Shown: one piece after another, positions 52,222-62,276 of the stretch | How positions within the stretch are numbered: the first letter of the stretch is position 1 | Layout: every line of letters starts with the position of its first letter | Assembly: GCF_000423085.1 (NCBI RefSeq) | Contig: NZ_AUHH01000024.1 | Coordinates: 1 to 64,000 of the forward strand | DNA: 64,000 bases | Reading direction: 5' to 3' | Source of the DNA: Granulicoccus phenolivorans DSM 17626 = NBRC 107789 = JCM 15570 | GTDB lineage: Bacteria > Actinomycetota > Actinomycetes > Propionibacteriales > Propionibacteriaceae | The notes under the pieces: generated by a model | Seen by the model: the letters and a program-made list of their open reading frames with translations, nothing else | What the model was told of the DNA's origin: nothing | Database searches by the model: none | Made by a program: the position numbers and the translations under genes

Positions 52222-52545
52222 ATGCCCACTGATTTCGCGACCGACAACGACAACGTCACCCCGATCGCCAGCGCGTTCGTCACCGACAACGGCATCGACA
52301 CCGTCGTGGACCTGTTCGACGCCCCCGCCTTCAAGGTTGACGATTTCGTCGTCCGCCCGCACTGGGCCCGGGTCACCGCCAGCCAGGACCGGCGCGGCCG
52401 GGTCACCACCGACGTCCAGATCTCCGGTCTGGCCGGGGGCGAGACCGTCACCCTGAACTACCGGATCGGCAAGTCCCTGCGGACGCCGGTGCTGGTCCGC
52501 CAGATCGCCGCCGACGTGGTCGAGCACCACGGCATGGCCGCCTGA
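52222..52545 (+). CDS. Uncharacterised 107-residue protein
   Basis: A short protein with a clear AGGAGG upstream of the ATG at 52222. The N-terminus is acidic (DFATDNDNVTP), followed by a probable beta-rich core with VVRPHWARVTAS and VTTDVQISGLAGGETVTLNYRIGK, and an end with VLVRQIAADVVEHH. No membrane segment or signal peptide. I do not recognise a family. It lies alone between zwf and a GNAT gene. Confidence 0.65.
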   Translation: MPTDFATDNDNVTPIASAFVTDNGIDTVVDLFDAPAFKVDDFVVRPHWARVTASQDRRGRVTTDVQISGLAGGETVTLNYRIGKSLRTPVLVRQIAADVVEHHGMAA

Positions 52546-52605
52546 GCGCCGAAGATCCGGAAAACTCCGGCCGCCCGCCGCGGCCGGAAAACCTAGACTG
52601 AGTCG

Positions 52606-53193
52606 ATGACCGTCACTGCGACGACCCCGGGCCCGGCGGAGATCCTGGCCCGGGCCTTCCACCACGACCCCTGGATGCAGTTCGTCGAACCCAGCCCGAG
52701 CAGACGTCCGGCGCTCGCCGCGGGGGTGTACGCCGGAATGCTCAACACCGGCACCGCCCACGGCACCAACGACATCACCGACGGCATCGGCTCGGCCACC
52801 TGGCTGCCCCGCACCAGGGCGACCACCGACCTCCTCGATGCCTTCCGCACCGGGCTCGGCCAGGCCGCCCTGCGCCTGGGCCCGGCCGCGCTGTACCGCC
52901 TGCTGAACACCGAACGCTTCGTCGAATCCACCGCCAACTCGGTGATGGCCGGCCGCGAGCACATCTACCTCGCCCTGCTCGGCGTCGACCCGGACCACGC
53001 CCATCAGGGATTCGGCAGCCGGTTGGTCCGCACCGGCCTGGCCCGCGCCGACGCCGCGGGCCTGCCGGTCTACCTGGAGACGTTCAACCCGCACAATCCG
53101 GGCTTCTACGAGCGGTTCGGCTTCCGGGTCCACCGCTTCGTCGACCGGCGCGGAATTCCGCCGTTCTGGGCGATGGTCCGCGAACCGGCCTGA
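52606..53193 (+). CDS. GNAT acetyltransferase
   Basis: A 195-residue GCN5-related N-acetyltransferase. The acetyl-CoA motif A reads IYLALLGVDPDHAHQGFGSRLVRTGLARA, with the loop HQGFGS contacting pyrophosphate; LPVYLETFNPHNPGFYERFGF completes motif B. Substrate unknown. It is 60 bp after the unknown 107-residue gene and may share its transcript. Confidence 0.85.
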   Translation: MTVTATTPGPAEILARAFHHDPWMQFVEPSPSRRPALAAGVYAGMLNTGTAHGTNDITDGIGSATWLPRTRATTDLLDAFRTGLGQAALRLGPAALYRLLNTERFVESTANSVMAGREHIYLALLGVDPDHAHQGFGSRLVRTGLARADAAGLPVYLETFNPHNPGFYERFGFRVHRFVDRRGIPPFWAMVREPA

Positions 53194-53203
53194 CCGTACG
53201 CGC

Positions 53204-54145
53204 CTACCCGCCGGTCAGCACCCGGGCCAGCGCCACCACGCCCATCAGACACGGGACCGAGGCCACCGACGTCACGGTCACCACATCCCGGGCCAGGCGT
53301 ACCGACTGCTCATAGCGCATCGCGAAGATGAACACGTTCTGCGCGGTCGGCAGCCCCGCCATCACCGTCACCGCCAGGGTCACCACCGGATCCAGCCGGA
53401 ACACGAAGTGCGCCAACAGCAACGCGCTGATCGGCATCACCAGCAGCTTCAACACCGAAATCACCCCGACCTCGGCCAGGTCCACCAGCTTCGGCAGCGG
53501 CGACAGCCGCAGCGCGATCCCGAAGGCCAGCAGCATCGACGGCACCGCCATCCCCGCGATCAGCTCGATCGGATCCATCAGCAGCTGCGGCACCTTCCAG
53601 CCGGCCAGGTTCACGATCAGCCCGAGCAGGCTCGCCACCGTCAGCGGATTCCGCAACGGCAGGGTCAGATTCCGCGCCCAGGAGACCGGTTTCCCGTCCC
53701 GCTTGGCCTTGCGCGCATCCAGCACGGTCAGCCCGAGCGGCTGCAGGATCAGCAACTGCAGCAGCAACAGCGGCGCCACCCACGAGGTATCGCCCAGCAC
53801 GTACGCCGCGATCGGCACACCCATGTTGTTGGCGTTCTGGTAGCTCGCCCCGTACATTCCGATGATCCGCGCCGACAGCGTCCGCTTCCAGCGCAGCGAA
53901 ATCAGAAAGTACAGCCCGGCCGAGATCACCACCGCCAGCACCGAGACCAGGATGTTGGTGTGGAACAGCCGGTTGATGTCGGTACGCGAGACCAGCCCGA
54001 ACATCAGACACGGCATCGCCAGCAGGAACGCGATCCGGCTCAACCCGCGCTGCGCCTGCTCGCCGAGAATCCCGAAATGGGCGGTCAGCAGGCCGGTCAG
54101 AATGACCACCCAGATGACGAAGAACCCCTGCAGAACGTCGATCAT
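53204..54145 (-). CDS. AEC-family transporter
   Basis: A 313-residue membrane protein with about ten hydrophobic helices and a central hydrophilic loop (DARKAKRDGKPVSW), typical of the auxin efflux carrier family. Characteristic segments are MYGASYQNANNMGVPIAAYVLG and VMAGLPTAQNVFIFAMRY. Such carriers export organic acids (malonate, malate) in bacteria. Start at 54145; frames further upstream add low-complexity residues. Confidence 0.87.
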   Translation of the reverse strand: MIDVLQGFFVIWVVILTGLLTAHFGILGEQAQRGLSRIAFLLAMPCLMFGLVSRTDINRLFHTNILVSVLAVVISAGLYFLISLRWKRTLSARIIGMYGASYQNANNMGVPIAAYVLGDTSWVAPLLLLQLLILQPLGLTVLDARKAKRDGKPVSWARNLTLPLRNPLTVASLLGLIVNLAGWKVPQLLMDPIELIAGMAVPSMLLAFGIALRLSPLPKLVDLAEVGVISVLKLLVMPISALLLAHFVFRLDPVVTLAVTVMAGLPTAQNVFIFAMRYEQSVRLARDVVTVTSVASVPCLMGVVALARVLTGG

Positions 54146-54335
54146 CGGCGGACGCCGGGGGAACGGGGGCCGGCGGGCGCCGGCGTACGGATGAAGGCCA
54201 TAGCAGCACCGTAGGAGGTTGCCGATCAGCGCGAAAGTACATCCCACCCGAGGCCATGTCGAAAGCGGTCCGCCCGCTCCGAGGTACCGGTAACCGCCGC
54301 CGCACCGACGGCGCATCCCGAGTCAGGAGATCGCC

Positions 54336-54998
54336 ATGACCACCACCGCCCGTACCGCCGCCCGCACCTCCACGCCGCGCACCGACCGCGCCCGCCCGCG
54401 CACCCGAACGCTGCTCACCGCCGCCGCCCTGGCCGGCCCCTTCTTCTTCGTCTCCTCGACGGTCCAGGCGCTGGCCCGTCCCGGCTTCGACCTCCGCATC
54501 CATCCGCTCAGCCAACTCGCGACCGGTGGTCCCGGCTGGATCCAGCAACTCACCTTCGTCCTCGCTGGACTGGGCTTCCTCGCCCTGGCGGTCGCGTACC
54601 GCCGGATGCGGCCCACCGGCATCGGCCGGCGCCTGGTGCCGGTGTTCCTGAGCATCTTCGGGGCCGGGATCGCCGCCGCCGGAATCTTCCCGATGGATCC
54701 GCAACTCGGTTTCCCGATCGGCGCCCCGGCCGGCCCGGTCGACCTGTCATGGCACTCGATCGTGCACAGCACCGCCGCCGCGGTGGCCTTCACCGCCCTG
54801 GCCGGCGCCTGCATCACCGCGCTGGTCCGCCACATCCGGGCCCGCAACGTCGCCGCCTCGATCGCCGACGGCCTGGTCGCGCTCGTCCTGCTGCTGCCGG
54901 TCTCGCCGACCGGGGCGAGCATCCAGGTCGCCGCCACCGGTCTGATCGCCTACACCTGGGTCACCGGGTACGCCCTGGCGCTGCGCCGAGCGGCGTAG
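54336..54998 (+). CDS. DUF998 membrane protein
   Basis: A 220-residue protein with six hydrophobic helices. An Arg/Thr-rich N-terminus (about 22 residues) precedes GPFFFVSSTVQALARPGFDLRIHPLSQLATGGPGWIQ, the DUF998 signature; FPMDPQLGFPIGAP lies near residue 112. No known activity. It is 32 bp upstream of the DGPF gene and may be in the same operon. Confidence 0.8.
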   Translation: MTTTARTAARTSTPRTDRARPRTRTLLTAAALAGPFFFVSSTVQALARPGFDLRIHPLSQLATGGPGWIQQLTFVLAGLGFLALAVAYRRMRPTGIGRRLVPVFLSIFGAGIAAAGIFPMDPQLGFPIGAPAGPVDLSWHSIVHSTAAAVAFTALAGACITALVRHIRARNVAASIADGLVALVLLLPVSPTGASIQVAATGLIAYTWVTGYALALRRAA

Positions 54999-55030
54999 CG
55001 TGGATCCGGACCGCCACCGAGGAGACCGAG

Positions 55031-55402
55031 ATGAAGTATCTACTGTTGGCGTACACCCCCGCTGCGGCCTGGGATGCCGCGACCGCCGACGCCCCGAACG
55101 AAGAAGCCCTGGCCGCGTACGCCGTCTATCAGCAGTTCGAGGCCGAACTGGTGGCGAGCGGTGAGTTCGTGCTCAGCGAGGGACTCGGCCATCCGGCCGT
55201 CACCACCACCGTCCGCCGCACCGACGCCGGGGTGGTCGCCACCGACGGCCCCTTCGCCGAACTGAAAGAGGTACTCGCCAGCTTCGCGATCATCGATGTC
55301 GCCAACCAGGAACGCGCCCGCGACATCGTCGCCCGCGTCGTCGAGATCCTCGGCGAGCCGATCGAGATCCGGCCGATCATGGGCGACGACTACGCCGGAT
55401 GA
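55031..55402 (+). CDS. DGPF/YCII-domain protein
   Basis: A 123-residue YCII-like protein with the DGPF motif (VVATDGPFAELKEVLASFAIIDV). Such proteins are co-encoded with ECF42-type sigma factors, as here: the next gene starts in its stop codon (ATGA). Their biochemical role is not settled. The ATG at 55031 follows GGAGACCGAG. Confidence 0.88.
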   Translation: MKYLLLAYTPAAAWDAATADAPNEEALAAYAVYQQFEAELVASGEFVLSEGLGHPAVTTTVRRTDAGVVATDGPFAELKEVLASFAIIDVANQERARDIVARVVEILGEPIEIRPIMGDDYAG

Positions 55403-56685
55403 CTCCGGTGCCGACCCCGGCGGACGCCGAATCCCTCGAGCACGTGCTGCGTACCGAAACACCGCACGTGCTCGGGGCTCTGGTCCGCCGGTTCGGCCGC
55501 TTCGCGCTCGCCGAGGACGCGGTCCAGGAGGCGCTGATCACCGCCGCGACCCAATGGGCCGCCGACGGGCTGCCCGAGCAGCCGCGCAGTTGGCTGATCC
55601 GGGTCGCCTATCGCCGGATGATCGACCTGCTGCGCTCCGAACAGGCGACCCACCGCCGCGAGCTGGAACTGGCCCACGGCGACCCGGACCTGCTCGATCC
55701 CAGGCCACCCGGCCCCGCCCCGACCGATCGGGACGACAGCCTGCACCTACTGCTGCTGTGCTGCCACCCCGCACTCAGCGAGGTCTCCCGGGTCGCCCTC
55801 ACCCTCCGCGCGGTCGGGGGACTCACCACCGCCGAGATCGCCCACGCGTACGGCACCACCGAGGCGACGATGGGCACCCGGATCAGCCGGGCCAAGCAGA
55901 CCCTGCACCGGGCCGGTGCCCGCTTCGCGATCCGCGACGAGGCGGACCTGCGCACCCGCGTGGCGGCGGTGCTGCGCGTGCTCTACCTGATCTTCAACGA
56001 GGGCTACACCGCCACCACCGGCGACCGACTCACCCGCACCGACCTCACCGCCGAGGCCATCCGGCTCACCCGCCTGCTGTACGCCCTGCTGCCCGACGAC
56101 GCCGAGGCGGCCGGCCTGCTGGCGCTGATGCTGCTCACCGACGCCCGGCGGGCCGCGCGCACCGACCCGGCGCACGAACTGGTCACCCTGCCCGACCAGG
56201 ACCGGGCCGCCTGGGACCGGGCACTGATCGCCGAGGGCCGCGCCCTGATCGACGGGGTGTGGCGGCCCGAGCACGTCGGCCCCTACCAACTCCAGGCCGC
56301 CATCGCCGCCACCCACGCCCGGGCCGCGACCGCCGCCGACACCGACTGGCCGCAGATCGCCGCGCTCTACCTGTGGTTGGAGCAGCTCCAGCCGACAGCT
56401 CCGGTACGCCTGGCCCGGGTGGTCGCCGTCGCCCACGCCTTCGGCCCGGGCCGCGGGCTGGCCCTGCTCGGGCAACTCGAACGCGACCACGGGCTTGGGG
56501 CCGAGCCGTTGATCGCCGGGCGCACCCATGCGGTCCGCGCCCACTTGCTCGACCGGCTCGGGGACCACGACCGCGCCGCCCAGGAGTACCGCGCTGCCGC
56601 CGAACTGACCGGCAACGACACCGAACGTCGCTACCTGCTCCGGCGGGCCGAGCAGGCTGCGGAACAGTCCGCCGAAGGGGGTTGA
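55399..56685 (+). CDS. ECF42-like sigma factor with C-terminal TPR-like region
   Basis: A 428-residue sigma factor of the ECF group associated with DGPF proteins. The sigma core occupies about residues 1-170: region 2 with FGRFALAEDAVQEALITAA and WLIRVAYRRMIDLLR, region 4 with GGLTTAEIAHAYGTTEATMGTRISRAKQTL. The long C-terminal extension (about 180-428) is helical with TPR-like segments and replaces an anti-sigma factor in regulation. FNEGYTAT is a fixed mark of the group. Overlaps the DGPF gene by 4 bp. Confidence 0.9.
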   Translation: MTPVPTPADAESLEHVLRTETPHVLGALVRRFGRFALAEDAVQEALITAATQWAADGLPEQPRSWLIRVAYRRMIDLLRSEQATHRRELELAHGDPDLLDPRPPGPAPTDRDDSLHLLLLCCHPALSEVSRVALTLRAVGGLTTAEIAHAYGTTEATMGTRISRAKQTLHRAGARFAIRDEADLRTRVAAVLRVLYLIFNEGYTATTGDRLTRTDLTAEAIRLTRLLYALLPDDAEAAGLLALMLLTDARRAARTDPAHELVTLPDQDRAAWDRALIAEGRALIDGVWRPEHVGPYQLQAAIAATHARAATAADTDWPQIAALYLWLEQLQPTAPVRLARVVAVAHAFGPGRGLALLGQLERDHGLGAEPLIAGRTHAVRAHLLDRLGDHDRAAQEYRAAAELTGNDTERRYLLRRAEQAAEQSAEGG

Positions 56686-56719
56686 CTTCCGGGCCCGACC
56701 GGCGTACTAATGAAGTATC

Positions 56720-56733
56720 TCCTTTATTAAGGA
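56720..56733. promoter_or_regulatory. AT-rich inverted repeat before the ArsR gene
   Basis: TCCTT-TATT-AAGGA, 10 bp upstream of the ArsR-type gene in an AT-rich patch; probable autoregulatory operator and promoter -10 region. Confidence 0.55.
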
Positions 56734-56742
56734 ATCGGTGAA

Positions 56743-57105
56743 ATGGTTGCTACGGATTCCCTGAGCCTCGTCTTCGGGGCACTGGCCGATCCCACCCGGC
56801 GCGAGATCCTGACCAGACTCGCCCAGGGGCCCGCAACCGTCGGCGAAGTGGCCGAACCGTTCGCGATGAGTGCCCCGGCGATCTCCCAGCACCTCAAGGT
56901 GCTGGAACGCGCGGGACTGGTCACCCGAACCGCCCACGCCCAGTGGCGCACCCTCACGCTGCAGGCCGAGCCCCTGGATGCGGCCTCGGCCTGGGTGGAG
57001 CGGCAGCGCCGCGAGTGGAATCTGCGGCTGGACGCGCTCGAGGCCCACCTGGAAACCCTGCAGACCCCACCGACCCACCACCCAGCCCCGGAGGCAGAGC
57101 AATGA
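56743..57105 (+). CDS. ArsR-family transcriptional regulator
   Basis: A 120-residue winged-helix repressor. The HTH shows FGALADPTRREILTRLAQGPATVGEVAEPFAMSAPAISQHLKVLERAGLV. No obvious metal-binding Cys motif, so it belongs to the group linked to SRPBCC/AHSA1 partners. It overlaps the next gene by 4 bp. Confidence 0.92.
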   Translation: MVATDSLSLVFGALADPTRREILTRLAQGPATVGEVAEPFAMSAPAISQHLKVLERAGLVTRTAHAQWRTLTLQAEPLDAASAWVERQRREWNLRLDALEAHLETLQTPPTHHPAPEAEQ

Positions 57106-57572
57106 CCAGCACAGACACCACCCTCGACACCGACGCCGAGTTCACGATCACCCGCACCCTCGCCGCACCGCCCGAACTGGTCTGGCGGGCCTGGACCGAC
57201 GCGGCCGAACTCGCGCACTGGCTGCACCCGGCGGGGGTGTCCTCGGCCGGCGTCTCCTGTGACGTCCGGGTCGGCGGCCGGTACCGCTACACCATGACCA
57301 ACGACGAAACCGGCGAGCAGTATCCGACCGGCGGGGAGTACCTCGAGATCGACCCGTACCGACGCCTGGTGTTCACCTGGGGCGATCCCGATGCCCCGGT
57401 CGCCGGGACCCCGGTGATCACCCTCACCTTCACCGAGCACGGGTCGGGCACCGACCTGGTGTTCCACCTGCGCGGCTTCGCCGGCACCCCCGGCGACGGC
57501 TTCGTCTTCGACGGCTGGGCCGAGGCGCTGACCAACCTCGGCCGCCACCTCACCGGCGACGCGGTGGGCTGA
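57102..57572 (+). CDS. SRPBCC/AHSA1-domain protein
   Basis: A 156-residue START-like protein: FTITRTLAAPPELVWRAWTD at the start, a central GGRYRYTM and LVFTWGDPDAP, and FVFDGWAEALTNLGRHL in the last helix. Such domains bind hydrophobic ligands and are commonly paired with ArsR regulators, with which it overlaps (ATGA). Function otherwise unknown. Confidence 0.88.
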   Translation: MTSTDTTLDTDAEFTITRTLAAPPELVWRAWTDAAELAHWLHPAGVSSAGVSCDVRVGGRYRYTMTNDETGEQYPTGGEYLEIDPYRRLVFTWGDPDAPVAGTPVITLTFTEHGSGTDLVFHLRGFAGTPGDGFVFDGWAEALTNLGRHLTGDAVG

Positions 57573-57575
57573 GCG

Positions 57576-58010
57576 ATGGCGATCCGAATGGACAACGTCG
57601 GCATCGTCGTCGCCGATCTCACCGCGGCCATCGACTTCTTCACCGACCTCGGCCTCGAACTCGAGAACCGGATGACGATCGAAGGGGAGTGGTCCGGGCG
57701 GGTCACCGGGGTCGCCGGTCAGCGTGTCGAGATCGCCATGCTGCGTACGCCCGACGGCCACGGCAAACTCGAACTCTCCCGCTACCTCGAACCGGACGTG
57801 ATCGCCGACCACCGGCAGGCCCCGGTGAACGCCCTGGGCTACCTCCGGGTGATGTTCGAACTCGACGACCTCGACGCCACCCTGGTCCGGCTCGCCGACC
57901 GGGGCGCGACCCTGGTCGGCGAGGTCGTCAACTACGAGAACGTCTACCGGCTGTGCTACGTCCGCGGCCCGGAGGGGATTCTGCTCGGCCTGGCCCAGTA
58001 CATCGGCTGA
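57576..58010 (+). CDS. VOC-family (glyoxalase-like) protein
   Basis: A 144-residue VOC-fold protein with two beta-alpha-beta-beta-beta repeats: VGIVVADLTAAIDFFTDLGL at the N-terminus and YLRVMFELDDLDATLVRLADRG in the middle. It ends with VRGPEGILLGLAQ. It begins 3 bp after the AHSA1 gene and completes the ArsR-AHSA1-VOC operon. A lyase, dioxygenase or binding role cannot be decided. Confidence 0.85.
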   Translation: MAIRMDNVGIVVADLTAAIDFFTDLGLELENRMTIEGEWSGRVTGVAGQRVEIAMLRTPDGHGKLELSRYLEPDVIADHRQAPVNALGYLRVMFELDDLDATLVRLADRGATLVGEVVNYENVYRLCYVRGPEGILLGLAQYIG

Positions 58011-58049
58011 CCCCGACAGGCTCGCCCCATTCCCAGCCCCGGCCCCGCC

Positions 58050-59612
58050 TCAGTCCCGGTGCCGCTTGCGGGCGAGCACCAGCAGGGTGGACGCGATCAT
58101 CCCGGCCGACACCACCATCCCGGTGACCAACCGGGTGGTGAGGCGGTCCAGTCGATCCAGAGAGGCATTGAGGACGTCGTCGCGGACATTGACCTCCACC
58201 TCGCCGGACTCGACCCGCTCCAGGATCCGGCGCAGTTGGGCCGGTAGGTCATGGCTGAACACCACCTGCTCACCGAGCTGCTGCTCGACCCACTCGGTCA
58301 GCCGCTGCGGCTCCAGCCGGCGCTGGAGATACCGCCGGGCGTGATCGTTGGCGATCTCCATCATCGACAGGTTCGGGTCGAGGATCCGGGTCAGCCCGTC
58401 GCTGACGGTGAGCATCCGCAGCAGCAGGGAGAGGTCGGGGGAGAAGTTGAGCCCGTGCTCCCGCGAAATGGTCGTGAGATCCTCGGCGAGTTCGACTATC
58501 GAGATGTCCTGCAGCTTGTTGGCGCGCAGCTTGTCGACCAGGTCGCTCACATCGTTGCGCAGCTTGTCCTTGTCCAGGTGATGCCGCGGCGGGGCCAGAT
58601 TGAGCAGCGCCGACAGCAGGAGGGTGTCGTTGCGGGCGGCGAACGCGCCGACCACGCCCATCAGCCGCTCCTGGTCCCGGTCGCTCAGTTCGCCGACCAT
58701 GCCCCAGTCGATGAACGTCACGGTGTTGTCCGGTTGGACGAACACGTTTCCCGCGTGCGGGTCGGCGTGGAACTGGCCGAACTCGAACACCATCCGCATC
58801 AGGGCGTCCACATAGGTCCGGGCCACCACGGTCGGGTCGACCCCGGCCGCGGTGAGCGCCGCCGGATCGTCGGGGCGCAGCCCGCCCACCTTCTCCTGGG
58901 TCACCACCCGCGAGGTGGTCAGCGACGCGTCGATCCAGGGCACGTGGATCGTCGGATCGTCGGCGAACCGGTCGGCCATGTCGGTGCAGACCCGCGCCTC
59001 GGTGGTCAGGTCGACCTCGGCGCGCAGGTTGGTGGCGAACTCCTCGAAAATCGCGACCAGGCCTATCTCCTTCATCTCCGCGTTGTGGCGTTCGAGGGTC
59101 CGGACCAGGTCGCCGAGCAGGGCCAGATCATCCTCGACGGTCTCGGTCACCCCGGGTTTGCGTACCTTCACCACCGCGGCCTGCCCGCTCGGCAGGACCG
59201 CGGCGTGGACCTGGCCGACCGAGGCCGAGCCGAGCGGTTCGTCGTTGAAGGTGGGGAACAGGGTCTCCGGATCGGCGTCGAACTCATCGGCGATGATCTG
59301 CTTGATCTCGGCGACCGGGACCGCCGGGGTCGAATCGGTCAGACTCGCCAGGGCATCACAGTATTCCGGCGGCAGCAGATCGCGCCGCATCGACAGCACC
59401 TGACCCAGCTTGACGTACACGGTGCCCAGCTCGGTCAGGATCGTCACCAGCAGTTCCGGCCGGATGTTGCCACTCTGCGCGGCCTGATCGTCGTCGTTGT
59501 CGGGGCCGAACGGCAGCCACGTGCTCAGCCCGGACTCGATCGCCAGGGCGCGCAGGCCGTTCCGGCTCAGCACCTCCGCGATCTGCCGGGAGCGGGCGAT
59601 CCGGTGCTTCAT
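58050..59612 (-). CDS. ABC1/UbiB-family atypical kinase
   Basis: A 520-residue ABC1 kinase. KLGQVLSMRRDLLPPEYCD has the family KxGQ motif, GSASVGQVHAAVLPSGQAAVVKVRKPG the Ala-rich loop and ATP-site Lys, FGQFHADPHAGNVFV the catalytic loop and FIDWGMVGEL the metal-binding Asp. Two hydrophobic segments near the C-terminus (about 495-515) anchor it. Related proteins support quinone synthesis or lipid transport. ATG at 59612. Confidence 0.88.
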   Translation of the reverse strand: MKHRIARSRQIAEVLSRNGLRALAIESGLSTWLPFGPDNDDDQAAQSGNIRPELLVTILTELGTVYVKLGQVLSMRRDLLPPEYCDALASLTDSTPAVPVAEIKQIIADEFDADPETLFPTFNDEPLGSASVGQVHAAVLPSGQAAVVKVRKPGVTETVEDDLALLGDLVRTLERHNAEMKEIGLVAIFEEFATNLRAEVDLTTEARVCTDMADRFADDPTIHVPWIDASLTTSRVVTQEKVGGLRPDDPAALTAAGVDPTVVARTYVDALMRMVFEFGQFHADPHAGNVFVQPDNTVTFIDWGMVGELSDRDQERLMGVVGAFAARNDTLLLSALLNLAPPRHHLDKDKLRNDVSDLVDKLRANKLQDISIVELAEDLTTISREHGLNFSPDLSLLLRMLTVSDGLTRILDPNLSMMEIANDHARRYLQRRLEPQRLTEWVEQQLGEQVVFSHDLPAQLRRILERVESGEVEVNVRDDVLNASLDRLDRLTTRLVTGMVVSAGMIASTLLVLARKRHRD

Positions 59613-59698
59613 CGCGTACGCCCCGCTCCGGCTCGCCGACGGACAGTGATCTCGGACACATCGTGGTAGGCCATGGGCCCATCATGCCCAATGCACCC

Positions 59699-62131
59699 TC
59701 ACCCGCCGGTGGCCAGGGTCCGACCCTTCGGGAACCGGGCCTCGATCAGCCAGGTCAGTTCCACCACCACGATCCCGATCGCCGCGAGCCCGAGCGCCAG
59801 CCAGGTGTGCGGCCAGTTGGTCGGGTCGAGCTGGAACACCTGCCGGGTGAGCGGCAGCGCGAACATCGCGAACGAGCCGGCCATCATCAGCACCACCAGC
59901 AGCGCCTTCCACCACGCGTATGGACGGGCCACCATCGCCAGCACCCACAACGCGATGGTGATCAGGGTGATCAGCGCCGACGTACTCGCTTGCACCTGGG
60001 TGGTGGTGCCGGCGACCACCGAGGGGTGCACCAGCAGGTAGCAGACGAAGCAGGCGACCGCGATCACCACCCCGGACGGGATCGACATCCGCATCACCCG
60101 GCCGACGAACCCGGGCCGGGCGCGCTCGTGGTTGGGGGCCAGCGACAGGATGAAGCTGGGCAGCCCGATGGTGAACCAGGCGGTGATCGTCACATGGCGC
60201 GGCAGGAACGGGTACGGCAGCGCGCCCAGCCCGATCAGCCCCGGGATGCCCACCAGGAAGGCGAGCAGCACCGAGTACACCGTCTTGGTCAGGAACAGCA
60301 CCGCCACCCGCTCGATGTTCCCGATCACCCGGCGGCCCTCGTTGACCACGTGCGGGAGGGTGGCGAACTTGTTGTCCAGCAGCACGATCTGCGCCACCGC
60401 CCGCGCGGCCGGGCTGCCGGCGCCCATCGCGACGCCGATGTCGGCGTCCTTGAGGGCGAGCACGTCGTTGACCCCGTCGCCGGTCATCGCGACGGTGTGC
60501 CCGCGGGACTGCAGCCCGCGTACGATGCTGCGCTTCTGCGCCGGGCTGACCCGGCCGAACACGGTGCGGTCGGCAATGGCGTCGGCCAGTTCCTCGGTGT
60601 CGGTGGGCAGGGTGCGCGCATCGACCGGATGGTCCGCCCCGGGCAGGGCGAGGTGCCGGGCGACCGCGCCGACCGAGGTCGCGTTGTCGCCGGAGATCAC
60701 GTTGACCCGGACATCCTGTTCGGCGAAGAAGTCGAGGGTGGTGCGCGCGTCGGGGCGTACCTTCTGATCGAGGACGACCAGCGCGACCGGACGCAGCGGC
60801 GGCAGGTCCGCCCCGGGCGCACTGTTCGGGAGACTGTCGGCCCGGGCCAGCAGCAGGACCCGCAAACCGCTGGCGCCGAGCTCCTCGGCCTCGGCCCGGA
60901 CCGCGTCCCCGGTGGGCAGCAACACATCCGGGGCGCCCAGCAGCCAGACCCCGTGCTCGGCGAAGTCGATCCCGCCGTACTTGCGCGCCGAGGAGAACGG
61001 CAGCGTCGCGACAGCGGTCCAGCCGGGGGAGTCGGGGTACGCCGCGGCGATGGCCAGCATGCTCGCATTCGGGCGCGGGTCGTCGGCGGCCAGCGCGGCC
61101 AGCGCCACGGCGGGGTCCTCGCTCGGGTCGGCGGGGGCGACCTCGCGCAGCTCGCTGAGCACCATGGCGTTCTCGGTGAGGGTGCCGGTCTTGTCCGCGC
61201 AGACCACGTCCACCCGCGCCAGGGTCTCGATGGCCGGCAGCTCGTTGATCAGACAGTTGCGTCGACCCAGTCGGATCACCCCGACCGCGAACGCGACGGT
61301 GGTGAGCAGGATCAGGCCCTCGGGCACCATCGGGACCAGGGCGCCGACCATCCCGCGCAGGGCGTCCGACAGCGGCTGCCCGTCGGTGAGCTGGTTGTAG
61401 ATCGACAGCGCGCCGGCCGGGATGAGCAGCCAGGTGATCACCTTCAGGATCTGGTTGATGCCGGTGCGCAGTTCGGAGTTCACCAGGGTGAACTTGGCCG
61501 CTTCAGCCTCGAGCCGGGCCGCGTACGCCTCCCGCCCGACGGTCGTGGCCCGGTACAGGCCCCAGCCGGCGGTCACGAAGGCCCCGGACAGGACCGAGGC
61601 CCCCGGCGCGGCGGGGACCGGATCGGCTTCGCCGGTCAGCAGCGACTCGTCCAGTTCCAGGCCCTCGGCGGCCAGCACCTCCCCGTCGACCACCGCCTGG
61701 TCCCCGGGGCCGAGCTCGATCACGTCGCCCAGCACGATCTCGTGCGGCGGGAGTTCGCTCACCCGGCCGTCCCTGCGTACCCGCGGATGGGCCTCCCCGG
61801 TGATCGCCAGCCGGTCCAGGGTCCGTTTGGCGCGGACCTCCTGGATGATGCCGACCAACGAGTTGGCAACGATGATGATCGCGAACAGGGCGTCCAGCAG
61901 GTAGCCGGTGGAGATCACGATCGCGGCCAGGATGGCAAAGATCGCGTTGAACCGGGTGAACACGTTGCCGCGCACGATCTCCCCGACCGTGCGACTGGCC
62001 CGGTCGGGAATGTCGTTGACCTGGCCGGCGGCAACGCGGTCGGCGACCTCCGCGGCGCTCAGGCCGGGAATCGAGTCCAGGTCGGCCGCGGCCGGACCCT
62101 CGTTGCCCGCTGTGCGGTGCGGCACGTTCAT
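59699..62131 (-). CDS. P-type cation-transporting ATPase (CtpE-like)
   Basis: An 810-residue P-type ATPase. [10 protein letters not shown] is the actuator motif, [16 protein letters not shown] holds the phosphorylated Asp, and [22 protein letters not shown] the hinge. About ten membrane helices. Length and lack of N-terminal metal-binding domains fit CtpE, a calcium importer of mycobacteria. The ATG at 62131 follows AGCAGGTATG-like sequence. The AAA gene is divergent, 145 bp away. Confidence 0.88.
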   Translation of the reverse strand: MNVPHRTAGNEGPAAADLDSIPGLSAAEVADRVAAGQVNDIPDRASRTVGEIVRGNVFTRFNAIFAILAAIVISTGYLLDALFAIIIVANSLVGIIQEVRAKRTLDRLAITGEAHPRVRRDGRVSELPPHEIVLGDVIELGPGDQAVVDGEVLAAEGLELDESLLTGEADPVPAAPGASVLSGAFVTAGWGLYRATTVGREAYAARLEAEAAKFTLVNSELRTGINQILKVITWLLIPAGALSIYNQLTDGQPLSDALRGMVGALVPMVPEGLILLTTVAFAVGVIRLGRRNCLINELPAIETLARVDVVCADKTGTLTENAMVLSELREVAPADPSEDPAVALAALAADDPRPNASMLAIAAAYPDSPGWTAVATLPFSSARKYGGIDFAEHGVWLLGAPDVLLPTGDAVRAEAEELGASGLRVLLLARADSLPNSAPGADLPPLRPVALVVLDQKVRPDARTTLDFFAEQDVRVNVISGDNATSVGAVARHLALPGADHPVDARTLPTDTEELADAIADRTVFGRVSPAQKRSIVRGLQSRGHTVAMTGDGVNDVLALKDADIGVAMGAGSPAARAVAQIVLLDNKFATLPHVVNEGRRVIGNIERVAVLFLTKTVYSVLLAFLVGIPGLIGLGALPYPFLPRHVTITAWFTIGLPSFILSLAPNHERARPGFVGRVMRMSIPSGVVIAVACFVCYLLVHPSVVAGTTTQVQASTSALITLITIALWVLAMVARPYAWWKALLVVLMMAGSFAMFALPLTRQVFQLDPTNWPHTWLALGLAAIGIVVVELTWLIEARFPKGRTLATGG

Positions 62132-62276
62132 ACCTGCTGACGTTACGCGCGCACCGAAGCCCGCCGCAGCGCGTCCAGTAGATATGGTCAGGGTCTTCCG
62201 GCCGCAGATCCGGCGGGGGCCCGGCGGCGCAGCCGGAACCGGCCGATCCGGCCCCCGGCCGATTAGCATGTGCGGC

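Noticed and set aside
59663-62140. Long plus-strand frame opposite the P-type ATPase
   Set aside because: Gly/Arg/His-rich shadow without motifs; the minus-strand frame has every P-type ATPase motif.
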